Shown piece by piece: positions 33,125-45,685 of a stretch of DNA of 64,000 bases (positions within the stretch are counted from its first letter, which is position 1; the number at the start of each line of letters is the position of its first letter). This stretch comes from Paramacrobiotus metropolitanus (lineage: Eukaryota; Tardigrada; Eutardigrada; Parachela; Macrobiotidae). The translations under genes and the position numbers were made by a program. The stretch covers positions 1 through 64,000 of the forward strand of contig NW_026570302.1 in NCBI RefSeq assembly GCF_019649055.1. The letters are read 5' to 3'. A model generated the notes under the pieces. That model was given only the letters and a program-made list of their open reading frames with translations. It had not been told where the DNA came from and made no database searches.

Positions 33125-36100
33125 ATGGAATTTAGTTCGGTAATAGTGACCTTTCACTTAACACTGATCTTTTCCGGTGCATTATGTTGGGACGATGCAG
33201 GATCAACGCGGAATCATGGGCCGTGTTCCAAGTTTGAATTTCCGTGTAATAATTCCGGTGTCTGTGTTACTCAGCAGAAATGGTGCAACCATGAAGCCGA
33301 TTGCCCGGATGGTGACGATGAAATGCCGCATTGTCGTAAGTCGTTTTTGCCGATAACGTGCGCCATAACAAAAATAACTAGAACAAATTATTACTCTAGG
33401 ATTGCAAGGTCCTCCTAATTAATTTTACTGCATGGCATATTTACATATTTTTAGTGTTATATATTTCCAAAATCCATCCTTTTATTATAAATATAGATTT
33501 ATTTGCACAAATTTATACTACAGTTATTTATAATAATCTTAAATTAATTCGAAATTTTACAGAAGTTAATTCTTAATTTTGTTTGTGTCATAAATATTTT
33601 TAATCTAATTTTGGCTGAGAAATACTAGTTGAACCAGCACGTGTTTATGCAGCAGCTTTTATTTAGATAACTATTTTACTGTGATAAAAACGCTAGAAAT
33701 ATCTCGTATTGCACATTACTAGTGTGCTGCAAATTTTTTTACTTTCACATGCTTTGTGATTTCTGCATTTTACTATTTAATTGATCGATACATGTACATT
33801 AAACTCAAATTGCACAAATTACCGGCTTCTGAAATCTAAAGATTCATAAAAAGTTACGTTATTTTACGTAATGCAAGGCGAATGATCGGTTGATATTTCA
33901 AGGTCATTACACACACCATATGCTCTTCTAAAAACTGCCGGCATCACGCAGTCGCTTAACGAGTATTGTTTGTTGTTAGCTGTCAGTTTCGCAGCTGTTC
34001 CCTGCCACTTTTCTGACATTTCAAATAATGACACTGTACTATTAAAAAAATTCGGTGAACATTTTAAATCTGGACGTCAGTGTGACTAGCACGTGATATT
34101 AATTAGTGTAACATCCTTCTAAGTTTAATAAAATCTTCTCATGTTTTTTGAAAATATAATTCTGCTGTCATTGTTGTTTAATTTGGCTCGTTATGAAGAA
34201 AAACGTTAAATGGCTTTTCAAAACGAAAATATTATACGGTGTCCACCCTGATTTCCCACAAAACGAATATTCGGGAATAAAAATTTTATTGATTATTTCC
34301 GGTTGCGTTTTATTAGAAGCGAAAGCGCTGACGTGGGATGATTTCCAAAGCGATACGCTGCCCTGCATCAATGAAGTCCGCCGCGCCAAACGAATGCCGC
34401 GGATACATTTTGATTTTGATCGGCTACTCACGTCCTCGCCATCAACGGATTACACTGACGATTATGATGACAGTGGCTATTGTAGTACGTTCTTACGCAG
34501 TATTATGTAATGGTTTTCACGCTGATGATCGGGCGAAAATAGCGTAAATTCTCCGCTATTTTTTGCATTAGTTGTTAAAAAAAATACTAATAATTATTCA
34601 CAGTAAACTAAAAAGTTATCCATATTTAAATTTACGAGGTAATATTTGCACAATGGGCAGTGTGACCTTTCTGTACGATCCGGGCATATATATATACCGA
34701 CAGTATTAAAGTGAAGAGCAAATAGTGCTTATAGTTCTTATGACGCTTTTTTTCGAATTCCGGTATTTTAAAGTGTATTTAATTACTTGTCTGTAAGAAG
34801 CACATTTTTTAGTTTAAAGATGTTAAATCCTCGTATATGCAGCAAGTGCAACACAGTACAATAAAACCGCTCTTTAGAAGCTACATCATCATACATTATG
34901 TGCATTGTGTAGATTATAGTAAACACACCGTATATTTTAGATTTTATACATACGCCACATCAGACACTATTTTTAACTATACTCGTACATTTTTTAAATT
35001 TTATATGCGATATCAGATGGTATTATTTAAATAACCGGCAAATAAAAATGATGTTGTTTAAGGTCTGGTTAACTTCCCGGCCAGCTGCCAGTGCAAGAAC
35101 GGTCGCTCACTGGAGTGCAAGGTGGACGGGAAGCTGCCCAATTTATCGCAGGTGGAACCCAGTCCCACCCTTATGTAAGTGCGATCGCGCGCGCGCACGG
35201 CCACCCGGAAGTACCGGCGTATGCGGAAGTGTGTATTTCCGTCGCCGATTGCAGTAATGTCACAAATCATTTATCCTAAATGACCGTTGAAATGTGTAGA
35301 GGAGAATATCTACAATATTGCCGACTTTTATTTTTGGATGGCTGTCATGCTCAATTATAAAAACCGTGCTTTACACACAGCAATATTTACATCAATAACA
35401 AAAAAAATTTTTTTAACAAAATGGTCTATATACCGTTAAATTTAATATTACAGTAATATAGTGCAAAAATCTCTTGCAGTGAATTACGCAGTAAGCGAGG
35501 TACGATGGGATGCCTGCGCCCCAACCGGCAGCATAACGGTTACTATTCACAACTGGACAATTTGCTGACGCTGTAAGTAAACATTATTGCATTATTTTAT
35601 TTCCGTCGGAATCCTATTGAAGTGAAATAATTTTTGGTAATTGCCTTTCCGTGTTCCTCTTGTAGAAACTTTTCGAACAGCGGACTGCGTTGTATCCATG
35701 CCTTTGCTTTTCGCAACCACAATCTGGCGACCTTGTAAGCCCTATACTTTATACGCTTTGTATACAAACATGCATCAGAAGTGGCACGTATTTATTTTTC
35801 AGGGATTTATCTCATAATCTAATTCGACATTTGATGAACGATACCTTTTCCGGCTTAAACGTCTGCTCACTGTAAGGTTCAGTGTCTTTGCGTTTATGGT
35901 GACCTTTTGTTTTATATTCACGAGCTGTGATTTATGGTCTGTTGATATTAGTTTCACAGTATATTGTGATATATGTACACAGTACATCCATCAGGATAAT
36001 TATGATGTTGATGTAGGTTTTTAAACGACAACACCATCACCGACTGGACAGATGATCCATTTAATTCGGCATCGGCTATCAGCTGGCTGTAAGGCTGCAT

Positions 36101-39100
36101 CAACATAATTCCGCAAACCTGGAATAGCTTCTGAATATTTTATTTTGTTTTTCTGTAGAGATTTGCGGAACAATGATTTAACACTGGAGCAGCCGGGCAT
36201 GCTGCAAAGTCTGCGCAGTACTTGCGTTCTGTAAGTTATCACGGATTAGTCACCGAAGTATGGTACTTAAAGCAATAACAGTACGTGGATTAGTTTTAAT
36301 TTTGCAGTGAACTAACGGGAAATCTGGTTCGCCGGTTGACCAACAACACTTTTAAAGGCTTAACCCGACTGTGCAATGTGTACGTATTTACGAAATACAT
36401 TTCGTGCTCCGTGTAGTTTTTGTTTAAAATGAATTTCGCATTTCGGTGTGTTAACGTTCGCATTGTCAATCTTGCAGTGAACTCTCGTACAATGAGATTG
36501 AAAGTATCGAATCAGGAGCCTTTGCCGACTTGCATACGACCGGAACCATGTAAGTTATAAAAAAAGTAGTTTAAGAGCACTACAAATGTGAAGCACTACA
36601 AGTTTTCCAGAAGAACTTTATACTACAACAAGCCGATATCTCTGCATTCGGATTGCTGATAATAATCACAATGAATTTTTGACTCTTCAGCAACCTGAAG
36701 CATAACCGGCTTTCCACACTGGATGAGAACCTTTTCCAGCACAATCACAACTTACGCCAACTGTACGAACAGTTATTTTATTATTACTCGTATTAGTACA
36801 ATGCGCAGTTTAATTAATTACTGTTGGCGAAAGATGTGAAAATTATATAAACAATTGTGCGTTTGTTGCAGAGAGCTGGCCTATAATAGCAACATAACAA
36901 CGATTCCTGTTGGATTATTTCGCAACTTCAACTGCACGAAACTGTAATAACTGAAAGACCTCTTATACCAGTATTAGATTTACCGCATTTTGATGCTTTA
37001 ACAGTGATTTGCGCGGAATATTAATCAGTAACATCGAAGAGGAGATGTTCCACACGTTGCCATCCACATGCAATGTGTATGTAATTCTGTGGTTTATTTA
37101 CGTAATTCTTTAGTTTATTGACAGTTTTCGTAATTTTTTTATGCAGGTTGTTTGAAAAGTTGTACTACTGCTTCTACGCCCATCATATTCGCAACTGTAC
37201 GCCAAAAGTTGACGGGATTTCCTCCTTCGAAGAGCTACTGGTCAGCCCAACACTAGTGACATTAGCATGGATCTCAGCGATATTTACGATTATCTGCAAC
37301 CTGTTGATTTACATAACGCGATGGTACGCTGCACATCGATGCTAAAAATATAACTGGCAAGGTTTTATCACCGCAATGCTTGTTTTGTACCTGTAGGTAT
37401 CTGGATCGGACGCTAAAGCATGGCGTGCACGATATGGTGGTCCGGGATGCTCGGATAATGTCGCTGTTTATCAAACACCTCAGCTGTACGCGAAATACAT
37501 CCTGCCACCGACAAAATTCATTCGTGTTTTTGTATCAAACAAGTTTCTTTTTACAGTTTCGGATATGCTGACAGGATTCTACATGCTGTTCATCTGTTAT
37601 TACAACGATACATTCAAAGGTCAATATCATCGTTATGCGCTGGACTGGATCAACAGCATTAAATGCCAAGTCCTAGGAATAACCGGTAAAATTATCAGAT
37701 GCCGTTACACATTGCGTACGTTCTTGTACCTTCTGGGTACATTTGATCTAAGTTTTGGTGCTGTGGTTTTGACCTGGATTTTAAACGGTTACAGTGTCGC
37801 ATATTAAACCCTGTTAAAACATATCCTAACTCACACTATGTCTACACACTGAAAATACAACATTGCACGCATACGTTGATGTTTTAAAACGTGTAAAAAT
37901 TTCTCTTAAAAAACTGTATAAAAACTTAGAAACAACGATTTTGACTCACAGATTTTGACTAATGCAAACTGTATCGCGAGCAAAATCGAGCTATCAATCG
38001 TTTGACTTTGCGGATGATGCTTACAAGCTGTGACGTTATTGCTTAATATATTCTTTTCGTTGTATTTCAGCAATGTCATCAGCAGAAATCAGCATGCTAA
38101 TTTTGACGTTCATCGCCATCGACCGCGCCCTGACCATCTGCTGTACAAACAAGAAACTCCGTCTCTCCATCTGGTCGGTGCGCGTAATTCTCATCTTTAT
38201 CTGGTTGCTGGGCATCGCGCTAGCCATCATCCCGGCCATCATCTGGAACGACCGGGTCCACAACTATTACGGCAACAACGGAGTGTGCCTGCCGTTGTAC
38301 CTACAGGAGCCGCGTCTCAACGGCTGGATCTACTCGTTAGCCGTCGTTTTCGGACTGAACGGCCTACTGATTGTGGTCATCGCCTGTTGTTACGCGGCCA
38401 TTTTCTGCTCGGTGAAAAAATGGGGGCATGATCTACCGGTGGAGACGGAAGAGAAGGAACTGTTCTGGCGGTTCTTTGTGCTGGTCTGCGTCAACCTCTG
38501 CTGCTGGCTGCCGACGTTTGTGTTCAAGTTTATCGCGTTAACCAACCACAAAGTTCCCGGTAAAAACGATGCCGGTTTTCTGTAGAACGGTAGCTGTATT
38601 TTTACGCCTTTACTTGAAGGCTAATTCTACCTTTACGCAGATGAGTCATACGCCTGGATCGTGACCTTTGTGTTTCCCCTCAATTCAGCCATGAATCCGA
38701 TTGTCTATTCCCTCAGCTCACGGGAATTTCGGGCAAGAGTGGGACGGATTACCGGATACAATACCATGAAGCAGTATGTCGTTCATCGGGTTCACTACAT
38801 TGGCCGTAAGTTATGTTGCTCTGGCAATTATGCCGCATTATGCGTTCGCATAATCAGCGAAATACAACTTAATGCTTTTAGTCACCATAATAACAAAGTA
38901 TGGGAGCGCGTTGGCACTACTTATAATTACGATAAACTTGATCGTTGAAAAAGTAACCAAAATCTTTATCTTCCAGAGGACTAAAGGTGCTCTACTTACC
39001 AAAGCCGAAAATAATTTATTGTATCTTTTTATTGCTGTATAAGTTACCGGCTCATACTGTTCGTATACAGACGGATAAAACTCCTTTTTATCGTCACTAG

Positions 39101-39417
39101 GCCGGCTAAGTACCTGGAGTACCAACACCTCCAGCGACCTCTGCCACGCCGACAGCCTACCTTTTCCCGACGGCCCGCTCAGGGTCCCGGACGGCCCTCC
39201 GCCCCCGTATTCCGCTATGGTGGCCGTGCCGGCTTGTCGGCGGCCACGGGGGCTCCGTCCGAGTTCGGTACATTTTCCCCTGAACTACGATGCCCTGGGG
39301 CACAATCAGCAACTGCGCAGCTCCGCGTACCAATTGAGTAATGCCGATTTCACGACGAACCAGCACGAGCTGGAGCCGTTGCGCGAACAGCCAGCCGAGG
39401 ATAATTTTCCGTTGTAG
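33125..39417 (+). CDS. Relaxin-receptor-like GPCR (LDLa-LRR-7TM, type C LGR)
   Basis: Nineteen exons join with matching phases into 863 codons: 33125-33335, 34317-34484, 35063-35174, 35480-35572, 35666-35734, 35803-35871, 36017-36088, 36159-36230, 36308-36379, 36478-36549, 36691-36762, 36872-36943, 37005-37076, 37147-37323, 37397-37485, 37557-37685, 38071-38559, 38641-38805, 39101-39417. Exon 1 holds a signal peptide and a six-cysteine LDL-receptor class A module. Exon 3 is a Cys-rich LRR cap. Exons 5-13 are one leucine-rich repeat each (69 or 72 bp, all phase 2). Exon 14 carries the hinge and TM1, exons 15-18 TM2-TM7 with IDRAL after TM3 and NPIVY in TM7. Exon 19 is a Pro-rich cytoplasmic tail. 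Plasma-membrane receptor for relaxin/insulin-like peptides by family. The acceptor of exon 3 is weak. Confidence 0.92.
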
Positions 39418-40134
39418 TGATTACCTCGTTTCATTTGTTAATTATGTCCTTCGTTCATTCCTGCAAATCTGGTTTACTGCTGTAAATGGCATGATTTTTT
39501 GTCCCAGTCTTTGTGAATTTTGGCAATATTATTATTATACCTGCGTGTAAATAGCTATTTACTGACGAATAAATTGTAGCGTGAATATTTTAAGTTATGA
39601 CGGTTATGTCATCGGTTATGTACATAAAATATCTGTAAGCCGAGGAGAATTATCTGGTTTTGGAGAGTTATTTGTCAGATAAACAACACTCATTAATTAT
39701 AGATCACATCCATATAATACGTACAAAAACTCTGTGGAAATATCCTTGAATGAGGATCAATAATTTACGCCAGTTTATGTGGTTCCACTTCGTTGTATGC
39801 GTACGTAAGTCCGCAGCTAGTGTACAACTGTACATCTGCAAAGGTGCGAAAGAACGTTCAGCAAATTTTTATTGTATAACCAAATTTAAAAATGATGTTC
39901 TCTTGTGATAATTCGATGAATTTAGGCAGGGAGGTAATTGTACTTAGGTAATTCACCTAAAAGAAACCATTTGTAAGTAAGCAATTTAAACGGCAGAGAA
40001 TCGACTCCTGGAAGCTTGCGAGATATCCGTATATACTGAGTACTGACCAATAGCGGATTTGAAAACATCATACAGCGCCCAATAGTGAATCATCGGTCCG
40101 CCCAAATACATATGAGCTGGCATGGCGGATCCAT
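39418..40134. other. 3' flank of receptor gene and promoter region of next gene
   Basis: An AATAAA at about 39567 could serve as polyadenylation signal of the receptor gene. The remainder shows no coding frame. Confidence 0.5.
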
Positions 40135-40143
40135 TATAAATAG
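40135..40143 (+). promoter_or_regulatory. TATA box of the gene starting at 40302
   Basis: TATAAATAG lies 167 bp upstream of the ATG, with a plausible initiation region about 30 bp downstream (40165-40175). Confidence 0.5.
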
Positions 40144-40301
40144 TCAAGGTAGCCATCGCAGACGTTGTTAGTTAGTATTCCATTTCACTGGCGTTATGTG
40201 TTGATTGCATTTGGATTTTTCGTTACTTTTTCGTTCCCGTTTTACGTAAAAACTGTTACTTTATCCTTTTATTTCTGTTGAACCTTTCTTCCTGTTCTAA
40301 C

Positions 40302-41804
40302 ATGGATTTCTCTGGCACTATCAACGGCTCTGATGCCACCTGGTTGTACGCATTGAACAGCCGCCATGCACCCTCTTGTTCCCAGGACGCCACAATATCC
40401 CGCGATCCTCATGTCACCAGTCCCACCTGTGAAGCGATGGCCATGGCGATGGATTTAGGTTATTATCTGGATGAACAGAAGAATCCGCAGACTGCTGCTG
40501 CGACCACCGTGGAGCCAGACGGGAGCACTGACGTTATCGCCTTATCTGAAGCGATGGACACGTCCTCCCCGGAATCCAGTCCCGTTAACAGCGATACCAT
40601 GGTATTTGACGAAGAAGCCGCAGCCATTTTGAGGGGCGTTGGTCTGAGCTGGAACGAAGCGGATAACGGTCGGGGAGATGCTGCACCAACGGTCGACCTA
40701 GTAACAGCACCATCGCCATCGCAAGCGTGTTCTAGTGGAATCCCATTGGCTGAGCGGCAAACGGTTTTTCCATCGGTTGCTGGAAATGGATCGATGACTC
40801 GGCCTCCGCAGGTTTGGACCGTTGAGCTGCCAGCTATGAATGGAGCAGCATTGCCAGGCGTTGAGACTGTTCCATCATTACATCATGGAGAAGGCCCAGT
40901 GAGCGCGTCAGTCGGTGGTCGAACTGAGAAACAGCAGGGCGTTGGGAAACCGCGATCTCTCAAGCGTAAAGCCTCAGCGTCCCCTGACACCACTGGAACC
41001 GCGTTTCGGACAGGTTAGTGTAATAACATTTTTTTGGAGAAAATGTTAATAATGTAACCATTGTAACGTATAATGTTAATAATGAAATAATGTAACGTAT
41101 GCCTTGCGACGTGTAATAATTAAAGAATTATATATATTTCTACGCTTACTGCGCAGACAAGCGTTTCTCTCTACCAACCCAGCGCTAGCAATTTGTGCGT
41201 GTGTTCCTGTGGGCATCTTTATACCGATATTAGCTTTAATATCCGCAAGAAAATTTTGGTTTGCTCGGAGTAAAATACTATGTACAGTAGCAAATTCGTC
41301 ATACTACGTAGTACATAGGTAATTAAAGCTAAATCAGTCAAGTTTAAACAGTAAATGCGTCACAAGGATTCGGTTTTGTGAACGTTCCACACTATTTGCA
41401 GGACAAACTGTGTACCTCAGGGCGCAGTCCGACCGCCCCGGTCTCCCGTACTGGTACATGGGTCGCATTGTCGACATCGGTATGGGCAAACGAAACCCGT
41501 TGGACAGCAACACCATCGCCGCCGCGCCTGAATACCGCGTCCAGTACGTGTACCAGCCGGCATCCACGGACGTTAACAGCAAACGGTAAGCAATAAGCAT
41601 CGTGTGCTCCTAATATTACTCAGTGCATCTGTACAGCGCGTTCAATGCTGCCGTGCATAATGCAGATACCATAAGGCCACGGAGTGGATCACCGGTGATC
41701 GTTTAATACCGGATGAACCAGAAACGCGGCAGATGGTGGAAGTGGACAACGCCCAGTACATGGCCGTAGTGCAGCAGCGGGGAAAGGGCAAGGGGCGCGG
41801 CTGA
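40302..41804 (+). CDS. Unknown three-exon protein, possible Tudor/chromo-barrel-like C-terminus
   Basis: Exons 40302-41013, 41402-41585 and 41666-41804 are in phase and give 344 codons. The first 240 residues are Ser/Thr/Pro/Ala-rich and acidic and probably disordered, ending in a nuclear-localisation-like patch (KPRSLKRKASASP). The last 100 residues look folded: LPYWYMGRIVDIG, EYRVQYVYQP, ATEWITGDRLIP. The spacing of Trp, Tyr/Val strands and Glu-Trp-Ile recalls Tudor-knot or chromo-barrel modules, but this is pattern-level inference. A short KGKGRG tail ends the protein. A nuclear or chromatin-associated role is plausible. TATA box at 40135. Confidence 0.7.
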
Positions 41805-42628
41805 ATGGTGCGGCAAGACGCTCAAGGACGGTTGATGGTAGAATTCAGTTTTACTTAACATGAACGAGTTGGCTTGTAGTTTTGTCGACTTCTTAATACT
41901 GGATAGAAAGTTTCACGCGGTTACCTGACGCCTTATGGTAAATTACAGTGTATCTTGCTATTATTTTGGTAAAATGGTAGTTGCCCCAAAGGCACTGCTT
42001 CTGATCGTCTCTTTTATATTGCACACCAGTGTGCTTATTTTGTAGTTCCTAAATCCAGAAAGCTGTACATGGTGGCTAAACCCGACTCTTTGAAGTTTTA
42101 ACTGTCTTCAGAAGTTATCCTTTGTACAGATTCATACAATGTCATATACTGTATACTGTGCTTGTGTAAAGAAAGAAAAGACGTTTTCGGAAATTTGTCT
42201 TGGTTTTATATTATTTATTTACATTGCAGTATGTATAGTAGTAAATTTGTCATATGCACACTGCGATAGACGGAAAATACAGAGGCCGTCGGTGCCCAGG
42301 ATCCTACTACTAAAGTACGTATTAAAGCTCAAAACTCGCGCGTTTACTGTACTGCCTTTCTACTTTACTCTTCAAATCTGCATCCCGAAAACTCGATGCA
42401 ACAAGGAAAACGGAGGTGCGCATTAAAAAGTACTACGCAATAACACTGAGAAACTGATGATGTACCACCTGGTAATCGTGGCAATGTCCAGAAAATACCA
42501 GGTGTATGAGAAGTATAGCATCATGACAGAAATGTATAAAGCGTAGCATCTCTACAACTGGCTGTTAATATACGGTAGGCAGTGGAAAATACTGTGTTCG
42601 ATGCGCTGTCAGACATGCTAGGTACGAA
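41805..42628. other. Intergenic; nothing supported
   Basis: AT-rich sequence without a convincing coding frame between the 40302 gene and the secreted peptide gene. Confidence 0.4.
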
Positions 42629-42958
42629 CTACGTCTGTATGCAGAAGCATTTGACGGGATACCCGATGCAGCGGCCAGACGCTGTTGCACCGTTTCGCCT
42701 CTGGCAGTGAGTCGTGCAGACACTCTCATCGTCGTCACCCGGGCAAAGTACGACCGGCTTGCCGTCACTGCCCATCCCGGGGTCAATATTGAGTGCCACA
42801 CCTTGTCCGGAATTGAGCGTGTTGCCCGCTACCGTGTCCCCGGTGTAGATGGTCTCGCCGGTCTGTGTTTCCTGATCCTCATCCTCATCGGTATAGTCCA
42901 CACTGGCAATTGCATATCCTACCAGGCACAGGATAAGAACAGGGATAAACAACTTCAT
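42629..42958 (-). CDS. Secreted six-cysteine defensin-like peptide precursor
   Basis: ATG 42958 was chosen over the upstream in-frame ATG at 42997 because a signal peptide (MKLFIPVLILCLVGYAIA) follows directly. The precursor has 109 residues: signal, an acidic Thr-rich propeptide (DYTDEDEDQETQ), then a Cys-rich C-terminus with six cysteines in a C...C-x3-C...C...C-x-C arrangement, including GRC and KCFC. This is the cysteine framework of CS-alpha-beta peptides (defensins and related channel-active peptides). The role, antimicrobial or other, is not determined by sequence. A TATA box lies at 43086-43093 on the same strand. It is a head-to-head paralogue of 43772-44104. Confidence 0.75.
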   Translation of the reverse strand: MKLFIPVLILCLVGYAIASVDYTDEDEDQETQTGETIYTGDTVAGNTLNSGQGVALNIDPGMGSDGKPVVLCPGDDDESVCTTHCQRRNGATASGRCIGYPVKCFCIQT

Positions 42959-43085
42959 GACGGAGCCGAGCAGAATTCTGGTAACACAAAGTGGCAAATA
43001 GTACCCCGGTGCGGAGCGGCTCGAAAGAGACTTAGCCTCCTAGAACCCTGTCGGCGGTCGCGGTGATTGAAATGAAATGCAAGGG

Positions 43086-43093
43086 AATTTATA
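43086..43093 (-). promoter_or_regulatory. TATA box of the reverse-strand peptide gene
   Basis: TATAAATT on the minus strand, about 130 bp upstream of ATG 42958. Confidence 0.45.
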
Positions 43094-43771
43094 GTTAGTG
43101 CTAGCAAATTGCGTGATAGACGGAGTTCCGTCGCGTGCTCGTTAGCTAATTAATTGATTCTATCGCGATGGACTGTGCCCTGTAGTACTTGTATCGATGC
43201 ATCATGCCGCTATAAGTATACACCAGCGGCTTAGGAACCAATGGAACTTGTTTGATTGAAATCAACTAGAAAGTATAACTGAGCGCGACTAGGCATGCTG
43301 TATATAATAGTGTATATAATATACTATTAATTATTGCTGTACAACAGCTCTCAGTATGTAACACCCAAAGAAAATAAGATGCACACGTCGGCGAAATACG
43401 GTCGAACAGCAATTTACAGAAGTGCCCTACCGTACTTAGAAATTCAAAATTTAATTACTGAGCCCGTACGCCCAGCAAGGTTGGGCCTTATCGCCTTCCT
43501 GTAACATGAGTTAACTCAGAAAACGCTAGAAAGCTATTGCATGTTAGTCATCCTCCTGAAACCTGCTTATGACGTTATTCGTTAGTCAAAGACCAAAGGT
43601 GCAACAACTGCACCTGCTTCATACAAAAATCTCAGGCCGAAACAAAGATTTCGATCATTAACACAGGGCCGCCCATATGGGAAATGCATTTGCTATTCAT
43701 TGCTCCTGATATTCTATCAATTCAAGCTATATTAAACAGTAAACTGCAATTTACCAGAACGCAGCTATATC

Positions 43772-44104
43772 ATGCAGGTAATAATAGGTGTGTTGGTCGC
43801 TTTTTGCTTGGTCGATTTGACTGTCTCGGAGTTGGATTACTCCGCCGAGTCATCCGAAGACCAGGAGACACGGACATTCGAGCCTATACCCACAGGAGAT
43901 GTCGTGCAGGGTTCGTCACTGAATTCAGCCAACACTCTACCGATCAGCGTGGTCAGCCTCACCAATGCGGACGGCAGCTTCGTGTTGTTGTGTCCACGTG
44001 GAGACGACGATGATACAGTCTTCACGGAGCAGTACTGTCGGCGGACATACCAAATCGGCCGATGCATCGGCTCGCCGGCAAAATGTCATTGCTTGCTTTC
44101 GTAA
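43772..44104 (+). CDS. Secreted defensin-like peptide precursor, five cysteines
   Basis: Divergent paralogue of 42629-42958. The 110 residues comprise a signal peptide (MQVIIGVLVAFCLVDLTVS), an acidic propeptide (SSEDQETRTFEPIPTGD) and a Cys-rich tail with LLCPRGDDDD, QYCRR, GRCIGS and KCHC. The shared blocks with the partner are the EDQET propeptide, LNS, the VLLCP start and the GRCIG..KC.C end. The second cysteine of the framework is replaced by Phe (TVFTEQYC), leaving an odd number of cysteines. That should leave one free thiol or allow dimerisation. The head-to-head arrangement, 813 bp apart, suggests an inverted tandem duplication. Confidence 0.75.
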   Translation: MQVIIGVLVAFCLVDLTVSELDYSAESSEDQETRTFEPIPTGDVVQGSSLNSANTLPISVVSLTNADGSFVLLCPRGDDDDTVFTEQYCRRTYQIGRCIGSPAKCHCLLS

Positions 44105-44728
44105 TTTGTACTGATAGTCCCATAAATAACAGCTTTCCAGTGTCTGGAGACTAAGAAAGTAGATGCCCAGTTTTAACGCATACTGCGCAAACAAACGCTC
44201 CTCTCGGATTCCGTGCTGCGATCTGCGGGAATTGGATGCGCTTCTGTTGCATATGAGTAGTTTTTGGTATGAACTGCAGACCGTCGGGTCGATTCGTTGC
44301 TTTTGTTCCTGACTTCCCTACTGCTACGTTGTAGTGCTGCGGTGTTTCCTAATTAATAGAACCGGATAAAATAATAAGCGTCGAAGATTATTCTACTTCG
44401 ACGACAACGCGCGGGAGACTTATAATTAAATTCGCAGGCAGGTTTTCGTTAGCGAATTTATTTTTAAACCTTCATGAACTAATCTGATCGGAGACTGATT
44501 AACTCGCAACTAAAAGATCAATCAATGTTTTAGCTACTTTCATCAGTTACAAAATTACGCATACATTTACTTTGCAGCCTGCCGTACAACGAAAAATTGT
44601 AACCAAACTACAGGAAAACAGGTAAAAAACCGGAATGTTTTCGCAAAGTCAACACAACACCAACGCCGTAACACGCAATGGCACTATCCGACTGAACCTT
44701 CGTCAACGCTGCCCTTTTCGCCATCGTC
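44105..44728. other. Intergenic; short repeated palindrome
   Basis: CGTCGAAG-ATTATTCTA-CTTCGACG (about 44380-44404) is an 8-bp perfect inverted repeat; its right 19 bp recur at about 44930-44948. Nothing else is supported. Confidence 0.5.
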
Positions 44729-44879
44729 CTAGCCGTAATAGTCTTGCTCTTCGTCGTCATCCAGGTAGCATCCGTTAAGGGCGGCAAAGGTCAAGTTGTT
44801 CAGCGTGGACACATCCAGGTGACGCAGATCCAGCGTCTCCCATCGCCGGGCATCGTCACCGGGTCTCAGACTGTTGAAC
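44729..44879 (-). CDS. Terminal exon of an unknown minus-strand gene
   Basis: The reverse strand has an acceptor TTTACTCAG at 44880, then 50 codons beginning FNSLRPGDDARRWETLDL and ending in an acidic tail (YLDDDEEQDYYG) with TAG. It could be the last exon of the gene at 45695-46380, but the phases of the visible donor and this acceptor do not match, so an exon is missing or the two are separate. An alternative ORF reading from 44974 adds a Cys-rich start that probably belongs to intron sequence. Confidence 0.4.
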
Positions 44880-45469
44880 CTGAGTAAACAACAAACAATT
44901 TCCGCTGCACCGTTTTCCCAACAATTGCAGATTATTCTACTTCGACGCTTCCCGCATCCCGGACATTCCCACAATATTGACGCAGTAGGCGTTAGTATGC
45001 CTGTACTTTGTACGTACGATTTACCTGTTTTTATCTAAAGCTTCTAACAGCTAATTCCATCAGAAATCTGCTCGTGTTGATTAGCCTCAGTCCTGGTCTT
45101 GATTTTTGCAAATCTGTATGCAATGTGTGCAGATCCGATGGTGTTGGCTGGAGAGTCTGTATGCAGTGTGTGTATCTTCAGATTATGATTAAAGGTTATG
45201 AGATCTGAGTGTCGACCTTCTTGTGGCGAACGTAGAAGTGTGTACCTGCAGGAAGTCACATAAGAATCTGGATAATAACATCACCAGATATTGGTTGTGA
45301 GCGTAGGAGTATATCACCGTTCTGAACAGAGATTCCCACTCTACCGACTGAGTTCGGTTGGTCATCTAGTACGGGAGTCGTAGTGCGACTTCCACATAGC
45401 ATGTCAGTACGGATTCGCGTAGCGTACACGGTATTCTTCCCGTTGTGCCATATGACCAAAACCTTATGC

Positions 45470-45575
45470 AATTTTCTAATGTGGAACAACACAGAGAATA
45501 CCCTGCCTATGGTGTCCGGAACGCGAACTCATACTGTGAAAGTGTTCGGAATGCGGAAAACGATGAACGAGCAAA
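45470..45575 (+). pseudogene. Relic of MATH/BTB-family exon
   Basis: The DNA matches 29234-29325 of the BTB gene at 28908, including the sequence before its exon-2 acceptor and the residues TRxHxxKVFxMRKT (here TRTHTVKVFGMRKT). Nothing of the BTB domain follows. A dispersed or duplicated fragment 16 kb from its relative. Confidence 0.6.
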
Positions 45576-45685
45576 GGAGCCATGCATCCTTACAGCTGGA
45601 GAAACTTGCGAACGCCGGCCCATTCGTCATCGGCCACCGTACCCGCCCATCGCGAAAACAGATCCGTGACCTTCTGGCGGACATC

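Noticed and set aside
37565-37807. Separate 80-codon gene
   Set aside because: Its first 40 codons are exon 16 of the receptor (TM2-TM3), and the rest is intron read-through.
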